From: a bacterium
GTDB lineage: Bacteria > Cyanobacteriota > Vampirovibrionia > Gastranaerophilales > Gastranaerophilaceae
Reading direction: 5' to 3'
Assembly (NCBI GenBank): GCA_017467605.1
Contig: JAFUSQ010000017.1
Coordinates: forward strand, 1 to 64,000
DNA length: 64,000 nucleotides
A program made the translations under genes and the position numbers. Shown piece by piece: positions 1 to 9,568 of the stretch. Below the pieces are notes generated by a model. That model was not told where the DNA came from and ran no database searches. It worked only from the letters and a program-made list of their open reading frames with translations. Within the stretch, counting starts at the first letter, position 1. Each line of letters opens with the position of its first letter.

Positions 1-1908
1 TTTACCGTTCGCTTGTCCGTTAAAAGCGTGAGCAGAATCATCAACAGTTAAGATTACGCGGCCATCAGCTTTGATTTGATCAATATTCATATCAGAATCA
101 ATAGCAGCATAGTTAATAACTAAATCATCAGGTTTAGTAGCTGCTTTAGTGTTAGTAGTTGTAGCGTTAACTTTACCCTTGATATTACCGTTGATAGATT
201 TAGTAAAATCTCGAGAACCGTCAGCTTTATCACCGACCCCAACACAACCTGAGCCTTGGCAGGCATCTTGTTGTACCGGTAATCCGATTGTACCGTTGAT
301 TACTCTCATTGTTAAATCGCCGTCTGCCGCCAGCAATACTTTATCAACGCCATAGTTTAATATGCTTCCGTCTGTAACAATAATATTGATATCGTTACCG
401 GCAGTTACATATTTTTCATTTGTTGTATTATCGCCTATAGTAACGTTACTGTCTTGGTTATTAATATTTACGTTTTTCTTAGCATTAACCAAGCCTTTAA
501 TATTTGTACCATCTTTACCGTTATTATTTGTTGTAATGTTAGAATTCCCGTTTACACGACCGGTAGATTCTATGTTAAGCCCTTTAGCTCCGGTATTAGT
601 CATTGTTAAATCACCATTTGAAGCTACTGTTCCGCTAACATTTAATCCGTTAGCTGCATAGTTAGTAATATCAGTCGTACCGCCAATATTATCAACTGTA
701 CCTGTAATGTTTAATCCGGTCATTTGAGCATTTCTTGCTTTGGCAGCATCTCTGTCGCCTGCAACACCGTTTTGAATACTTAATGTTCCGTCATGTTTTA
801 CTTTCCCTGAAATATTTAAACCCTTTGTACCTGTATTGGTAATAGTAGTCGTTCCTTTAGTATCAATATTTCCGGTAATATTCAAACCTGAATTTGCATC
901 TATTGTATATGAGTATTCAACTCCGTCAACGGTAAATTTAGTTTCTGACCCTTCAGCAGGGACATTAAATATTTGTGTTGTACCGTTATTTTTAACGCTT
1001 CCTGAGATATTTAAATCGCCCCAGTTGTTGTTTAATTTAACAAGTCCATTGGCATTTGCAATATTCCCGGAAACATTAATTCCGTCAGCACCAACGTTTC
1101 GTATTTCAATGTTACCTTTTCCAAAGTTGCGGATATCTCCTTGGATATCTACGCCGGCATTTTCTGTGGTTTGATTAGTTGTAATGTAAACATTTCCGTT
1201 ATCACTTGAAAATGCATTAGCCATATTCAAATTATCGGTGTTAACCAATTGTGTGAATAGAGCATTAGCTTGGTCATTGGCAGTTATTTGTGCCATTTGA
1301 GATTCATTAATACCTGCAATTATGCCTGCATTTTGACCAAGTGTAACTTTTCCGCCGGATAATGTTACATCATTTGCCACTAAAACTTTACCATTTATTG
1401 TAATAGGTTTACCATTATTTGAACTTGTAATTCCATTCAAATTTGCAGTAGGATTATTTTTGTATCTTTCATAAACCTCATTGCTTGGGGTATAAACACC
1501 CAATGAACCAACATTAATTACGCCTGAAGCCCCGACTATCATACCATTTGGGGATATAAAAATAGCTTTTCCGTTGTAGAAATTACCATTTCTCATTGAA
1601 TTAACAAGACCATTAATGTTAATTTGATTGTCTACAAGGTTTACAAATGTTGAGATATCGGTGTCACCGTATTTGAATATCAAATTGGCAATATCATTTT
1701 TATCCAAATTGAAATTTTTATATTTTCTATAACCTATATCTGTATCTTTAATTAATGCGCTGGGGTCAATGTTATATACTCCATTATTCCCGGTAACACC
1801 GGTAATTTCTGAAGCAACAACAGACAGCATAAGCGTTTGATGTGACAAGAATAATGTGGTTAATGCTGCCGCAATTATTCTTTTGGGTCTTTTGCTGCGA
1901 TTTCTCAT
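1..1908 (-). CDS. LktA-type filamentous adhesin (TPS exoprotein), 5' part
   Basis: The frame stays open from the ATG at 1908 down to the window edge, giving 636 residues with no stop, so the gene is cut by the window. The start has a good ribosome site (AAAGGAATTAAA before ATG). Residues 1-33 form a signal peptide (basic MRNRSKRPKR, then a hydrophobic stretch). Residues about 40-150 resemble the N-terminal secretion domain of filamentous haemagglutinin-like exoproteins, in the variant seen in leukotoxin LktA-type adhesins (VDNQININGLVNS, FISPNGMIVGASG). From about residue 225 on there are roughly nine copies of a short repeat ending in G-[LI]-N-[IV]-[ST]-G, spaced about 20-35 residues, as expected for a beta-helix shaft. 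Such proteins are normally exported by a TpsB outer-membrane partner; none is visible here. Family assignment is from recall of motifs; subtype is less sure. Confidence 0.8.
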   Translation of the reverse strand, partial: MRNRSKRPKRIIAAALTTLFLSHQTLMLSVVASEITGVTGNNGVYNIDPSALIKDTDIGYRKYKNFNLDKNDIANLIFKYGDTDISTFVNLVDNQININGLVNSMRNGNFYNGKAIFISPNGMIVGASGVINVGSLGVYTPSNEVYERYKNNPTANLNGITSSNNGKPITINGKVLVANDVTLSGGKVTLGQNAGIIAGINESQMAQITANDQANALFTQLVNTDNLNMANAFSSDNGNVYITTNQTTENAGVDIQGDIRNFGKGNIEIRNVGADGINVSGNIANANGLVKLNNNWGDLNISGSVKNNGTTQIFNVPAEGSETKFTVDGVEYSYTIDANSGLNITGNIDTKGTTTITNTGTKGLNISGKVKHDGTLSIQNGVAGDRDAAKARNAQMTGLNITGTVDNIGGTTDITNYAANGLNVSGTVASNGDLTMTNTGAKGLNIESTGRVNGNSNITTNNNGKDGTNIKGLVNAKKNVNINNQDSNVTIGDNTTNEKYVTAGNDINIIVTDGSILNYGVDKVLLAADGDLTMRVINGTIGLPVQQDACQGSGCVGVGDKADGSRDFTKSINGNIKGKVNATTTNTKAATKPDDLVINYAAIDSDMNIDQIKADGRVILTVDDSAHAFNGQANGK

Positions 1909-2018
1909 TTTAATTCCTTTCATAACGTTATTTATATTATCGATAATTAGCTTCCAGAATATTAATATTATTCTAGCAAGAGCACACAAGAAAATGTCAT
2001 TATATTACGTTTTCTTAA

Positions 2019-2035
2019 GGCATGACTATCATGCC
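2019..2035. other. Perfect 6-bp inverted repeat upstream of adhesin
   Basis: GGCATG, five bases, CATGCC. It lies between the flippase stop and the adhesin start, about 110 bases before the adhesin ATG. It lacks a T-tract on either strand, so an operator or 5'-UTR hairpin is as likely as a terminator. The rest of 1909-2100 is AT-rich and holds no gene. Confidence 0.3.
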
Positions 2036-2100
2036 GTATAAAATTAATAACGTATGAAAATTTTTTAATTTGCTAGTAAAGTATATATTGTTAAGATATA

Positions 2101-3567
2101 TTACTGAGAAATATTTATATATTTTCTGCAAGCAAAGAAGTATATCATGTAGAATATTAGTAGAATTAAGCTCATTTGCCAAATTTCAGGAATGTTCTGA
2201 CCGTATATCTTAAATATATAATATAAGCAACCGCTTGGGATAGATGCTGCTAATATTCGGACTCCCATATTTTTAGGAAAACTTATTTGTAATGTTGGAA
2301 TTGAGATAATTATGCTAAGCAGGCAATACAAGAAGTTTGCAGCAAATGTTGCAATCCCGACTCCAAGTAAACCCATTTTTGGTATTAATACAATGTTTAG
2401 TGCAACTCCTACAATTCCTGAGATTAATTTTATTATAAATTCTATATGCGTTTTGTTAGCAAGATGGTATTGCAAGGTTGTGTAATCTGTTAATGATAAG
2501 AAAAATACCCCGTATGCAAACCAAGGAATTATTGAACTTACACCCATGATAAAATCTTCCGGTTTGTTTTGCACCATTATATGAACATATGCATCACTAT
2601 AAATTGACATAACAGTTATGACCGGCAGGGCAATAAGCATATAATACCCGACAAACTTTGTTATAACAGGCCTTACATCAACTTTTGCTTCATAAAGATT
2701 GTATATGCGTGGAATTGCTGCGACAGTTATCATAGCAAAAAGTGTCATCAAAATTGGTAATGTTGCGCTATATCCAACCCCAACTAAAGCAGCTTTAGAA
2801 AATCCGCTGATACTGTTCATTATGATTTTATTGCTTTGTGATATTATCCAAGCACTTAGTGATGTTGCGGCAATCGGAATACCATATTTTATTATTGGAA
2901 ATATGAATTTCCATTCTATTTTTTGAAATTTGAAAATTTTTAAAATTTCGCTCTGATAGAGTAGTAAGATGTCAATTAATGAAATTGAAACTCCCATACC
3001 TAATAGGATTGAAGCAGCTCCCATCTCAAAGAATTTCGCAAAAAATACTGCTAAGAATATAGTCGCAAATTGATTTAATATTGTTGCTAATGTATATGAA
3101 AGTGATTTTAATTGAGCTCTTAACAGTTGGGATAATAATGCCCTGATCGCAACAGGTATAATCAAAAATAGTACAGCAAAGAAGTATTTAAACGGTATGT
3201 GGAAGAATGAATAAATATTGTCTCTGAAAATGAATGACAATCCAAACATCAAAAGCATGTTTATAGTTAACATAGCAACAAGTGTTGTAAGATACTTTGG
3301 TAAATCATTTTCTAATTGGTGGTGTCTAAAAAATCTTAAACCTGCCAAACCTACCCAGTCTGAAAATATTATGCATAAAAATGATAATAGTGCTATAGAA
3401 ACTGTGTATAAACCATATTCAGCTTGTGAAAATAAGCTTGTATAAATCGGTACTGTTATAACATTACCGAACATTCCGCATAATTTTGACGGAGCATATT
3501 TAATCATATCAGTAAATATGCCTCTAATTTCTTTCTCTTCCAACTCTTTATTTTCTATGTATTCCAT
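2101..3567 (-). CDS. Wzx-like polysaccharide flippase (MATE/MOP superfamily)
   Basis: 488 residues, almost wholly hydrophobic, with about 12-14 predicted membrane segments and the layout of polysaccharide biosynthesis/oligosaccharide flippases. The N-terminus (about residues 15-60) reads YAPSKLCGMFGNVITVPIYT followed by SQAEYGLYTV, the usual first-helix pattern of Wzx/RfbX-type proteins in which lipid-linked glycan units are moved across the inner membrane. I chose the ATG at 3567 over an ATG at 3612: it follows AGGATAAT and leaves 7 bases after the rimO stop, while the upstream start would run 38 bases into rimO. It is therefore the second gene of a rimO operon. No glycosyltransferase cluster is next to it, so its glycan is unknown. 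Confidence 0.82.
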   Translation of the reverse strand: MEYIENKELEEKEIRGIFTDMIKYAPSKLCGMFGNVITVPIYTSLFSQAEYGLYTVSIALLSFLCIIFSDWVGLAGLRFFRHHQLENDLPKYLTTLVAMLTINMLLMFGLSFIFRDNIYSFFHIPFKYFFAVLFLIIPVAIRALLSQLLRAQLKSLSYTLATILNQFATIFLAVFFAKFFEMGAASILLGMGVSISLIDILLLYQSEILKIFKFQKIEWKFIFPIIKYGIPIAATSLSAWIISQSNKIIMNSISGFSKAALVGVGYSATLPILMTLFAMITVAAIPRIYNLYEAKVDVRPVITKFVGYYMLIALPVITVMSIYSDAYVHIMVQNKPEDFIMGVSSIIPWFAYGVFFLSLTDYTTLQYHLANKTHIEFIIKLISGIVGVALNIVLIPKMGLLGVGIATFAANFLYCLLSIIISIPTLQISFPKNMGVRILAASIPSGCLYYIFKIYGQNIPEIWQMSLILLIFYMIYFFACRKYINISQ

Positions 3568-3574
3568 ATTATCC

Positions 3575-4882
3575 TCATTCTTTAATTTCACCAAAAAGAT
3601 CATATTCATCAACTTTATTGATTATAACATTTTCTATGTCTCCGGGAACAACTTGTCTTTTAGAAGTCGCATATACTAAACCGTCGATTTCCGGCGCATC
3701 GTGCTCTGATCTTAGTATAATAACTCCTTCATCTGTGTATCCCTCTACGATACATTTTAGTGTCGTATTAATATATTTTTCGTTATTTTCTAATGAAATT
3801 TTTTGTTGTAATTCCATTAATTTATTTCTTCTTTGTTTTTTTATTTTTGCTGAAATTTGCTTAGGGAGTGTATCTGAATATGTTCCTTTTTCTCTTGAGT
3901 ATTCAAAAGCTCCCATTCTGTCAAATTTAACTTCCTTAACAAAATTATACAAATGCTCAAATTCTTCTTCTGTTTCTCCGGGATAACCTACTATTAGTGA
4001 GGTTCTTACTGATACACCCGGAATATTTTTTCTGATTTTTTCTACCAATTTTTTATAATCCATAACCGGACGTTTCATTGATTCTAATACTCTAGGGTGT
4101 GAATGCTGCAACGGTATATCAACGTATTTTACTACCTTTTCAAGATTTGCAATTGCAGAAATTAACTCGTCGGTCATTTGTGTTGGATAAGCGTACATTA
4201 TCCTTATCCAGGATAAATTTTCTATTTTATTTAGTTCTTTCAACAATTCAGGAAGTGCCTGTTTACCATACAAATCTATTCCATATGAAGATGTATCTTG
4301 GGCTATTAGAATTATTTCATTCACCCCTTTATTAGCTAGTGCTTTGGCTTCTTTTACAATATTTTCAATTGGTCTGGACTTATATTTCCCTCGTAATTTG
4401 GGGATAATACAATAACCGCATTGATAATTACAACCTTCCCCGATTTTTATGTATGAACTTGCTCCCATAGTTATCTGTTGGCGTTCAATATCTTCCGGGT
4501 ATGTGTATTCCGGTTGTTTTTCTATTATACTTTTATAACTTTTTTCTTTTTCAATGTTTTCAATTATTTCAACAATATCCTTAATATTTGTTGCACCAAT
4601 CATTCCTGCAAGTTCAGGTATTGCCTGCTTTAGTTCTTCATTGTGTTTTTGAGGTAAACAACCTGTTACAATAACTTTTTTACCTTCATCTATCATCTGC
4701 AGAATGCTTTGAACGGATTCTTTTTCTGCATCATGTATAAAAGAACAAGTATTTACAATAACTACTTCCGCATCAGTTTCATCAAGTGTTATCTGATAAC
4801 CTTTTTTAGTCAGTATACCAAGCATTAACTCTGCATCTACAAGATTTTTTGCACAACCGTGGTTTATCAATGAAATTTTCAT
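3575..4882 (-). CDS. rimO: Ribosomal protein S12 methylthiotransferase RimO
   Basis: 435 residues. RimO is a radical-SAM enzyme that adds a methylthio group to an aspartate of ribosomal protein S12. The N-terminal UPF0004 domain shows the three cluster cysteines at C10 (NHGCAKNLVD), C46 (NTCSF) and C75 (VTGCLP). The radical-SAM CxxxCxxC motif is at 151-158 (EGCNYQCGYC). A TRAM domain occupies the last 65 or so residues. The CAKNLVD signature and short length separate it from MiaB and MtaB. I start it at the ATG at 4882, which has AAAAGG about 8 bases upstream; the frame also has an ATG at 4912 without a ribosome site, and homologues begin with MKISLINHGC-like sequence. The flippase gene follows 7 bases downstream. 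Confidence 0.95.
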   Translation of the reverse strand: MKISLINHGCAKNLVDAELMLGILTKKGYQITLDETDAEVVIVNTCSFIHDAEKESVQSILQMIDEGKKVIVTGCLPQKHNEELKQAIPELAGMIGATNIKDIVEIIENIEKEKSYKSIIEKQPEYTYPEDIERQQITMGASSYIKIGEGCNYQCGYCIIPKLRGKYKSRPIENIVKEAKALANKGVNEIILIAQDTSSYGIDLYGKQALPELLKELNKIENLSWIRIMYAYPTQMTDELISAIANLEKVVKYVDIPLQHSHPRVLESMKRPVMDYKKLVEKIRKNIPGVSVRTSLIVGYPGETEEEFEHLYNFVKEVKFDRMGAFEYSREKGTYSDTLPKQISAKIKKQRRNKLMELQQKISLENNEKYINTTLKCIVEGYTDEGVIILRSEHDAPEIDGLVYATSKRQVVPGDIENVIINKVDEYDLFGEIKE

Positions 4883-4957
4883 GTTGTTATACCTTTTATT
4901 TAATTCTATCATTAATTGTAAAAAATTATCTTATATATTACGATTTATTCATTATTT

Positions 4958-4966
4958 TGTTATAAA
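4958..4966 (+). promoter_or_regulatory. Extended -10 promoter, predicted leaderless
   Basis: TGTTATAAA, eight bases before the ATG of the U32 peptidase gene and with no Shine-Dalgarno between. The predicted transcription start falls about two bases from the start codon. Confidence 0.5.
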
Positions 4967-4974
4967 ATCAGGCT

Positions 4975-6741
4975 ATGAATAAGGTAGAATTATTAGCTCC
5001 TGCAAAAAATTATGAAACTGCTGTAGCTGCAATTAATAGTGGTGCGGACGCAATTTATATCGGTGCGAGTTATTTTGGAGCAAGACATAATGCAAAAAAT
5101 ACCCTTGAAGATATTGAAAAACTTGTAAATTTTGCCCATAAATTTTATGTTCGTGTTCATGTTACTATTAATACAATTCTTAATGATTATGAATTAAAAA
5201 ATGCAATTGATTTGGTGAAAAACCTATATAATATTGGTGTTGATGCCATAATAATTCAGGATATGGGACTGCTAAAGGCAGCAATTGATGGTAAAATTCC
5301 GCCAATTCATATTCATATGAGTACTCAGTGTGATAATAGAAGCCTTGAAAAAGCTATATTTTTCGATAGTTTAGGGGTATCAAGAATTATCCTTGCGCGT
5401 GAATTATCAATAAAGCAAATAGAAGATATTTGTAAAAACACTTCTTGTGAGATTGAGACTTTTATACATGGGGCTTTATGTGTTTCTTATAGCGGACAAT
5501 GTTATCTTTCATACGCTAACGGCGGGCGTTCTGCTAATCGAGGTGAATGTGCCCAGCCTTGCAGAAAAAAGTATTCCCTAATTGATGAAACCGGAAAAGT
5601 TTTATTTAAAGATAGATATTTACTTTCTCTAAAAGATTTTAATGCTTCTGAAAGTATTGAAAAACTTATTTCTTGCGGTGTTAAATCATTTAAAATAGAA
5701 GGTCGCTTAAAAGATGTAAATTATGTAAAAAATGTTGTTGCATCTTATAGCGAACTCTTAAATAAATATGCGGAAAGAACTTCTTCCGGCAGAGTATTTT
5801 TGGATTTTGAACCTAATATTAATAAGACTTTTAATCGTGGATATACCGATTATTTCTTAAACGGCAGAACTGATTGCTTTGATTTTACCTCTCCAAAATC
5901 AAAAGGTGAAAAGATAGCCAAAATTAAAAGTGTTTATAATGACTATTTTACTATTGATGCTGATTTAGTACCTCAAGATGGTTTATGCTTTGTTCATAAT
6001 GGAGAATTAAAAGGCTTTTTGGTGAATAGAGTAATAGGAAATAAAATTTATCCTAATAAAATGGACGGACTTAAAGCCGGACTTCAGTTGTATCGGAATT
6101 ATGATGCATTATTTGATAAACAATTAAAATCATCAAAAACTATGAGAAAAATTGGGGTAAATTTTGAGTTAAATAATGGTCGAATTTATGCAATAGATGA
6201 GGATAATAATTCTGTATCGCTTGCATTTCCAACCGGTGAAACACCAAAAGATATTGATAAAATGAAAAAGAACCTTGTTTCTCAACTGTCTAAGACCGGT
6301 AATAGTGATTTTTATGTTTTAAATACTTCTATATTTGATGATAAAATACCGTTTATTCCGATTTCTGAAATCAATGAAATTAGGAGAGAATTGTTAAGAA
6401 TGTTAATGAACGAAAGATTGTCTAATTTTAAACGATTAGTTCAAAAACCTATTGGTTACAAGGATTTTTATAAACAGAACATGGATTATCGTGCTAATGT
6501 TTTAAATAATGAGGCATTTTCATTCTATAAAAATTGTAATTGTAATATTAGAGAAAGAGCTTTGGAAGCCTCAAAAAAAATTCCTTCGGGAGTTGAACTT
6601 ATGCGTACTAAACATTGCTTAAAATATGCGAGCAGGCTATGCGGAAAATCTTGTCAAAACTTATATCTTGTTGATGAAAATAAAAAATATCCGCTCAAAT
6701 TTGATTGTAAAAATTGTGAAATGGTTATATTAAACCCGTAA
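4975..6741 (+). CDS. U32 family peptidase / RlhA-like protein
   Basis: 588 residues. The N-terminus (VELLAPAKNYETAVAAINSG, then ADAIYIGASYFGARHNA) is the typical TIM-barrel opening of the U32 family. The family signature is at about residues 160-178 (ETFIHGALCVSYSGQCYLS), followed by CAQPCRKKY and the EGRLK motif near 241. A C-terminal collagenase-like extension (DUF3656 type) brings it to the long form of the family. Members include the collagenase-like PrtC/YegQ proteins, and RlhA/TrhP, which act in prephenate-dependent hydroxylation of 23S rRNA or tRNA. The sequence cannot tell these apart. Further cysteines at the C-terminus (CLKYASRLCGKSC, CKNCE) look like a metal or Fe-S site. It is divergent from rimO with only 92 bases between, and its promoter sits directly on the start codon. 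Confidence 0.88.
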   Translation: MNKVELLAPAKNYETAVAAINSGADAIYIGASYFGARHNAKNTLEDIEKLVNFAHKFYVRVHVTINTILNDYELKNAIDLVKNLYNIGVDAIIIQDMGLLKAAIDGKIPPIHIHMSTQCDNRSLEKAIFFDSLGVSRIILARELSIKQIEDICKNTSCEIETFIHGALCVSYSGQCYLSYANGGRSANRGECAQPCRKKYSLIDETGKVLFKDRYLLSLKDFNASESIEKLISCGVKSFKIEGRLKDVNYVKNVVASYSELLNKYAERTSSGRVFLDFEPNINKTFNRGYTDYFLNGRTDCFDFTSPKSKGEKIAKIKSVYNDYFTIDADLVPQDGLCFVHNGELKGFLVNRVIGNKIYPNKMDGLKAGLQLYRNYDALFDKQLKSSKTMRKIGVNFELNNGRIYAIDEDNNSVSLAFPTGETPKDIDKMKKNLVSQLSKTGNSDFYVLNTSIFDDKIPFIPISEINEIRRELLRMLMNERLSNFKRLVQKPIGYKDFYKQNMDYRANVLNNEAFSFYKNCNCNIRERALEASKKIPSGVELMRTKHCLKYASRLCGKSCQNLYLVDENKKYPLKFDCKNCEMVILNP

Positions 6742-6744
6742 GGC

Positions 6745-7992
6745 TTAGTATGCACTTTGTTTATACTCATTTTTAAGCCTTTTTAATTGTGCACTGAGAA
6801 ATTTCTCCGTCATTGAGCTTAGAGGTATTTCTATTTTTGTGTTTTCGGCACTATCAAGTCCGCTATGAGTAATTTCAATATTAAATTTTGCATAACCATT
6901 GTATCTTATTGTTAATTCGCTTTTCTGTTTTTCATTTTTTAGGCAAAATACGCATTCAATATTGTTTGCATACTGACTAACTGTTGTATTTGTAAGTTTC
7001 GTTTCAAATTCTTTTTGATATCTGAAAAATAGCGGAGTAATTATATTATTCATTTTGTTTGTGAATGCCATTTTAAAGAGCTTAAAATTTTTCTTACGAT
7101 TATTATTTTCTGTCTCATCATCTTCAAGCCAGCTATTTTGGACATCTATATTATCTTCCAGACAAACCGCCATAACTTCATTTTGTATTGCAGAGGTTAA
7201 TCCGTCTTGTGCATTCTTATCCAAGGTTTCAAATGATTGGATTCCTATTTTTGATAGACCTGCGCGTATTAAAAAATCTTCTCCCATTTTATTTTGAATT
7301 TTTTGAATTAGATTTTTAGTTCCTATCAAATCTATATTTGGCAATACGAGATAAAACTTTCCTCCTCTTGCCACTGCAATAATATCATCACCCCTAACAC
7401 TCGTTTTTATTGCTTGTGACAAACGATTCGTTGAAATTTTTGTTTTTGTTTTTTCATCTAATGTTATTATTGCAAATGCTCCATTCTGAATTCTAAGATT
7501 ATCGGAGATATCTATAAAAATTTCTTTTAAATGTTTATACTGGTATAATCCTGTTTTACTATCTATAACCCCTTGCTGATATAAAAATTTTTCATTTCTT
7601 GAACAAATATCTTTAACTAATCTGAGCCTGAAGCAATTAATTGTTTTAATCAGCATTTCATAGTCTTCTGCATCTGTTAAAAAATAATCATATATTCCGC
7701 AATCGTATGCATTTAGTATTAATTGAGGATTAGAATCATTGAGCAAAAGAATAATTTCCGCATCAGGCTTAATTTCTTTTATGTTATTAATTATTTTTAG
7801 TGTGACATTGCTATCTTCATCTTCATGAAGAAGTACTACACAATATAATGAATTCTCAAGAGTTTTTTTATAGTTTTTTACTTCTGATACAGTTATACTG
7901 TCATTATTTCTGAGCAAAACAAGCTTTTCTGTAACATTTTTTGCTACATCTTCGCTATCTGTAATTAATAATATATTATTGCTGTCTATCAT
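6745..7992 (-). CDS. Degenerate receiver plus GGDEF-like protein after ftsX
   Basis: 415 residues. The first 125 residues have the alternating strand/helix pattern of a response-regulator receiver, but the phosphoacceptor strand reads CVVLLHEDED, with no clean Asp-x-x-x-P site. Residues about 145-290 have the fold pattern of a GGDEF domain (DSKTGLYQYKHLKEIF in place of D-x-L-T-x-L-x-N-R), yet the signature loop is RGGKF instead of GGDEF, so diguanylate cyclase activity is unlikely. The last 120 residues are a charged region I do not recognise. Start ATG 7992 is six bases after the ftsX stop with AGGT upstream, so it is the last gene of a tkt-ftsE-ftsX operon. It may be a scaffold or c-di-GMP-independent regulator tied to FtsEX; that is inference. 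Confidence 0.72.
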   Translation of the reverse strand: MIDSNNILLITDSEDVAKNVTEKLVLLRNNDSITVSEVKNYKKTLENSLYCVVLLHEDEDSNVTLKIINNIKEIKPDAEIILLLNDSNPQLILNAYDCGIYDYFLTDAEDYEMLIKTINCFRLRLVKDICSRNEKFLYQQGVIDSKTGLYQYKHLKEIFIDISDNLRIQNGAFAIITLDEKTKTKISTNRLSQAIKTSVRGDDIIAVARGGKFYLVLPNIDLIGTKNLIQKIQNKMGEDFLIRAGLSKIGIQSFETLDKNAQDGLTSAIQNEVMAVCLEDNIDVQNSWLEDDETENNNRKKNFKLFKMAFTNKMNNIITPLFFRYQKEFETKLTNTTVSQYANNIECVFCLKNEKQKSELTIRYNGYAKFNIEITHSGLDSAENTKIEIPLSSMTEKFLSAQLKRLKNEYKQSAY

Positions 7993-7998
7993 TGAATT

Positions 7999-8898
7999 CT
8001 ATACCTGAAGATGTTTTTTTATGCACCAGAAACTTCCCACTGCTCCAAATAGGATACTCATAGAAAACATTACCAAAAGCACAAGGCCTTGCGCTCCAAC
8101 AGGTGAAGGTATCATAAAGAACTTATGAACATTTGCAAGTCCGTTTTGTACGTAATTAAGCGGTACTATTGCAAGTAACGAACCTGTAAATCCGTAAAAA
8201 GCACCCTGCATTATGAATGGAAATCTTATGTACCAGTTGCTTACACCCATTAGTCTCATGATTTCAATTTCTTCTTTTCGAGATTGAATAACTAATTGAA
8301 TTGTATTATTTATAATGGTAATTGTTAAAAGTGCCATTATGGCAATAACAACCAATGTAATTGTTTTTACAACGTGATTTACAAGTTCTATTTTTGCAGC
8401 TAAATCCTTAGCGTAATTCATATCTTCAACTGATGCGATTTGTTTTATATTGTCAAATACAGGTTGTAAGTTTTCCGGACGGTCAACTTTTACATGTAAA
8501 GTATCAGGGAGTGGGTTATCAATGTTTGGCAGACTCATTTCAGTCTTTAATTTACTCCAAGATTCAGCCTTAGGTATCAGTGTTATGTTTTCTACGTGTT
8601 CAAATCTTTGGATTTCTTGTTTTACGTCTTGCATATTAACACCGTTTTTGAGATATACGGATATTTCAAGTGCGCTTCCTAATTCTTTTGAAAATGTGGA
8701 TATTGATAACGCAGTTCTAAAACATGCACCAAAAATCATAAGGATTGCAGCCATAGTAGTTATAATAACAACATTCACCCAGCCTGTTCTTATAATATCG
8801 CTTAGTGTTTCTTTACCTAATCTGTATAATATACGTAATTCACATAACCAATCTTTTGGAATATGTCTTTTTACGCTTGATTTTAAACTATTATTCAT
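7999..8898 (-). CDS. ftsX: Cell division protein FtsX (permease-like)
   Basis: 299 residues. FtsX is the membrane partner of FtsE; the complex regulates cell-wall hydrolases at the division site. The protein has a cytoplasmic N-terminus, a first membrane segment near residues 40-62, an extracytoplasmic loop of about 110 residues with the typical ISVYLKNGVNMQDV and the later KAESWSKLKTEM pattern, then three further membrane segments with IEIMRLMGVSNWYIRFPFI (about 212-230), the FtsX-family signature. It overlaps ftsE by 8 bases, which implies translational coupling. Confidence 0.95.
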   Translation of the reverse strand: MNNSLKSSVKRHIPKDWLCELRILYRLGKETLSDIIRTGWVNVVIITTMAAILMIFGACFRTALSISTFSKELGSALEISVYLKNGVNMQDVKQEIQRFEHVENITLIPKAESWSKLKTEMSLPNIDNPLPDTLHVKVDRPENLQPVFDNIKQIASVEDMNYAKDLAAKIELVNHVVKTITLVVIAIMALLTITIINNTIQLVIQSRKEEIEIMRLMGVSNWYIRFPFIMQGAFYGFTGSLLAIVPLNYVQNGLANVHKFFMIPSPVGAQGLVLLVMFSMSILFGAVGSFWCIKKHLQV

Positions 8899-9568
8899 AT
8901 GTACCTGCTTGTATGTCTCTTATTATTTCTCCGTTATCAAGAGTTATTACTCTCTTTCTAAAATAATCAACCATTGCGTTGTCGTGTGTAGAAACAATGA
9001 CTGTAATACCTCTTTGATTAATCTGGTCAAGAATTTGCATAATTTCCATAGAATTTTTAGGATCTAAGTTTCCTGTCGGTTCATCTGCTATTAACAACGG
9101 AGGTCCGTTAACAATTGCTCTTGCAATTCCGACTCTTTGCTGTTCTCCGCCTGATAATTCAGATGGCTTAGCTCTTAATTTGTCGTGTAACCCAACTATT
9201 TTTAAAGCACCGTTTACACGGGCATTTATTTCTTTACTGCTTATGCCCAAAGTTCTTATAACATAAGCGACATTATCATATACTGTTTGGTTTTGTAATA
9301 ATTTATAATCTTGAAATACAATTCCCATACATCTTCTAAGATTAGGAATTTTGTTATTAGAGATATTTGCAATATTTAAACCCCCAATAGAAATTAAACC
9401 GCTTGTTGGTTTTTCTTCGCTATATAAAAGCTTCATTAAGGTCGATTTTCCCGCACCTGACGCCCCAACTATGAATACAAATTCCCCGGAATGTATTTCT
9501 AAACTTACATTTTTCAATGCATAATGGTCATTTTTATATCTTTTGGTTACGTTTTGAAATGTTATCAT
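8891..9568 (-). CDS. ftsE: Cell division ATP-binding protein FtsE
   Basis: 225 residues, a complete ABC ATPase: Walker A GASGAGKST near 35-43, signature LSGGEQQRVGIARA near 138-151, Walker B LLIADEPTGNLDP near 157-169, and the switch histidine in VIVSTHD. The opening (ITFQNVTKRYKNDHYALKNV) and direct coupling to ftsX identify FtsE against other ABC ATPases. Its ATG overlaps the stop of the upstream transketolase gene as TAATG, a typical coupled junction. FtsE hydrolyses ATP to drive FtsX and is recruited to the Z ring. Confidence 0.96.
   Translation of the reverse strand: MITFQNVTKRYKNDHYALKNVSLEIHSGEFVFIVGASGAGKSTLMKLLYSEEKPTSGLISIGGLNIANISNNKIPNLRRCMGIVFQDYKLLQNQTVYDNVAYVIRTLGISSKEINARVNGALKIVGLHDKLRAKPSELSGGEQQRVGIARAIVNGPPLLIADEPTGNLDPKNSMEIMQILDQINQRGITVIVSTHDNAMVDYFRKRVITLDNGEIIRDIQAGTYE

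Noticed and set aside
149..1174. Three open frames on the plus strand
   Set aside because: Antisense to the repeat region of the adhesin; periodic hydrophobic residues reflect the repeat codons.
2019..2035. Hairpin as terminator of the flippase gene
   Set aside because: No T-tract follows on the minus strand; kept only as an inverted repeat.
8450..9067. 205-residue open frame on the plus strand
   Set aside because: Lies opposite the ftsX/ftsE overlap; both real genes have all family motifs.
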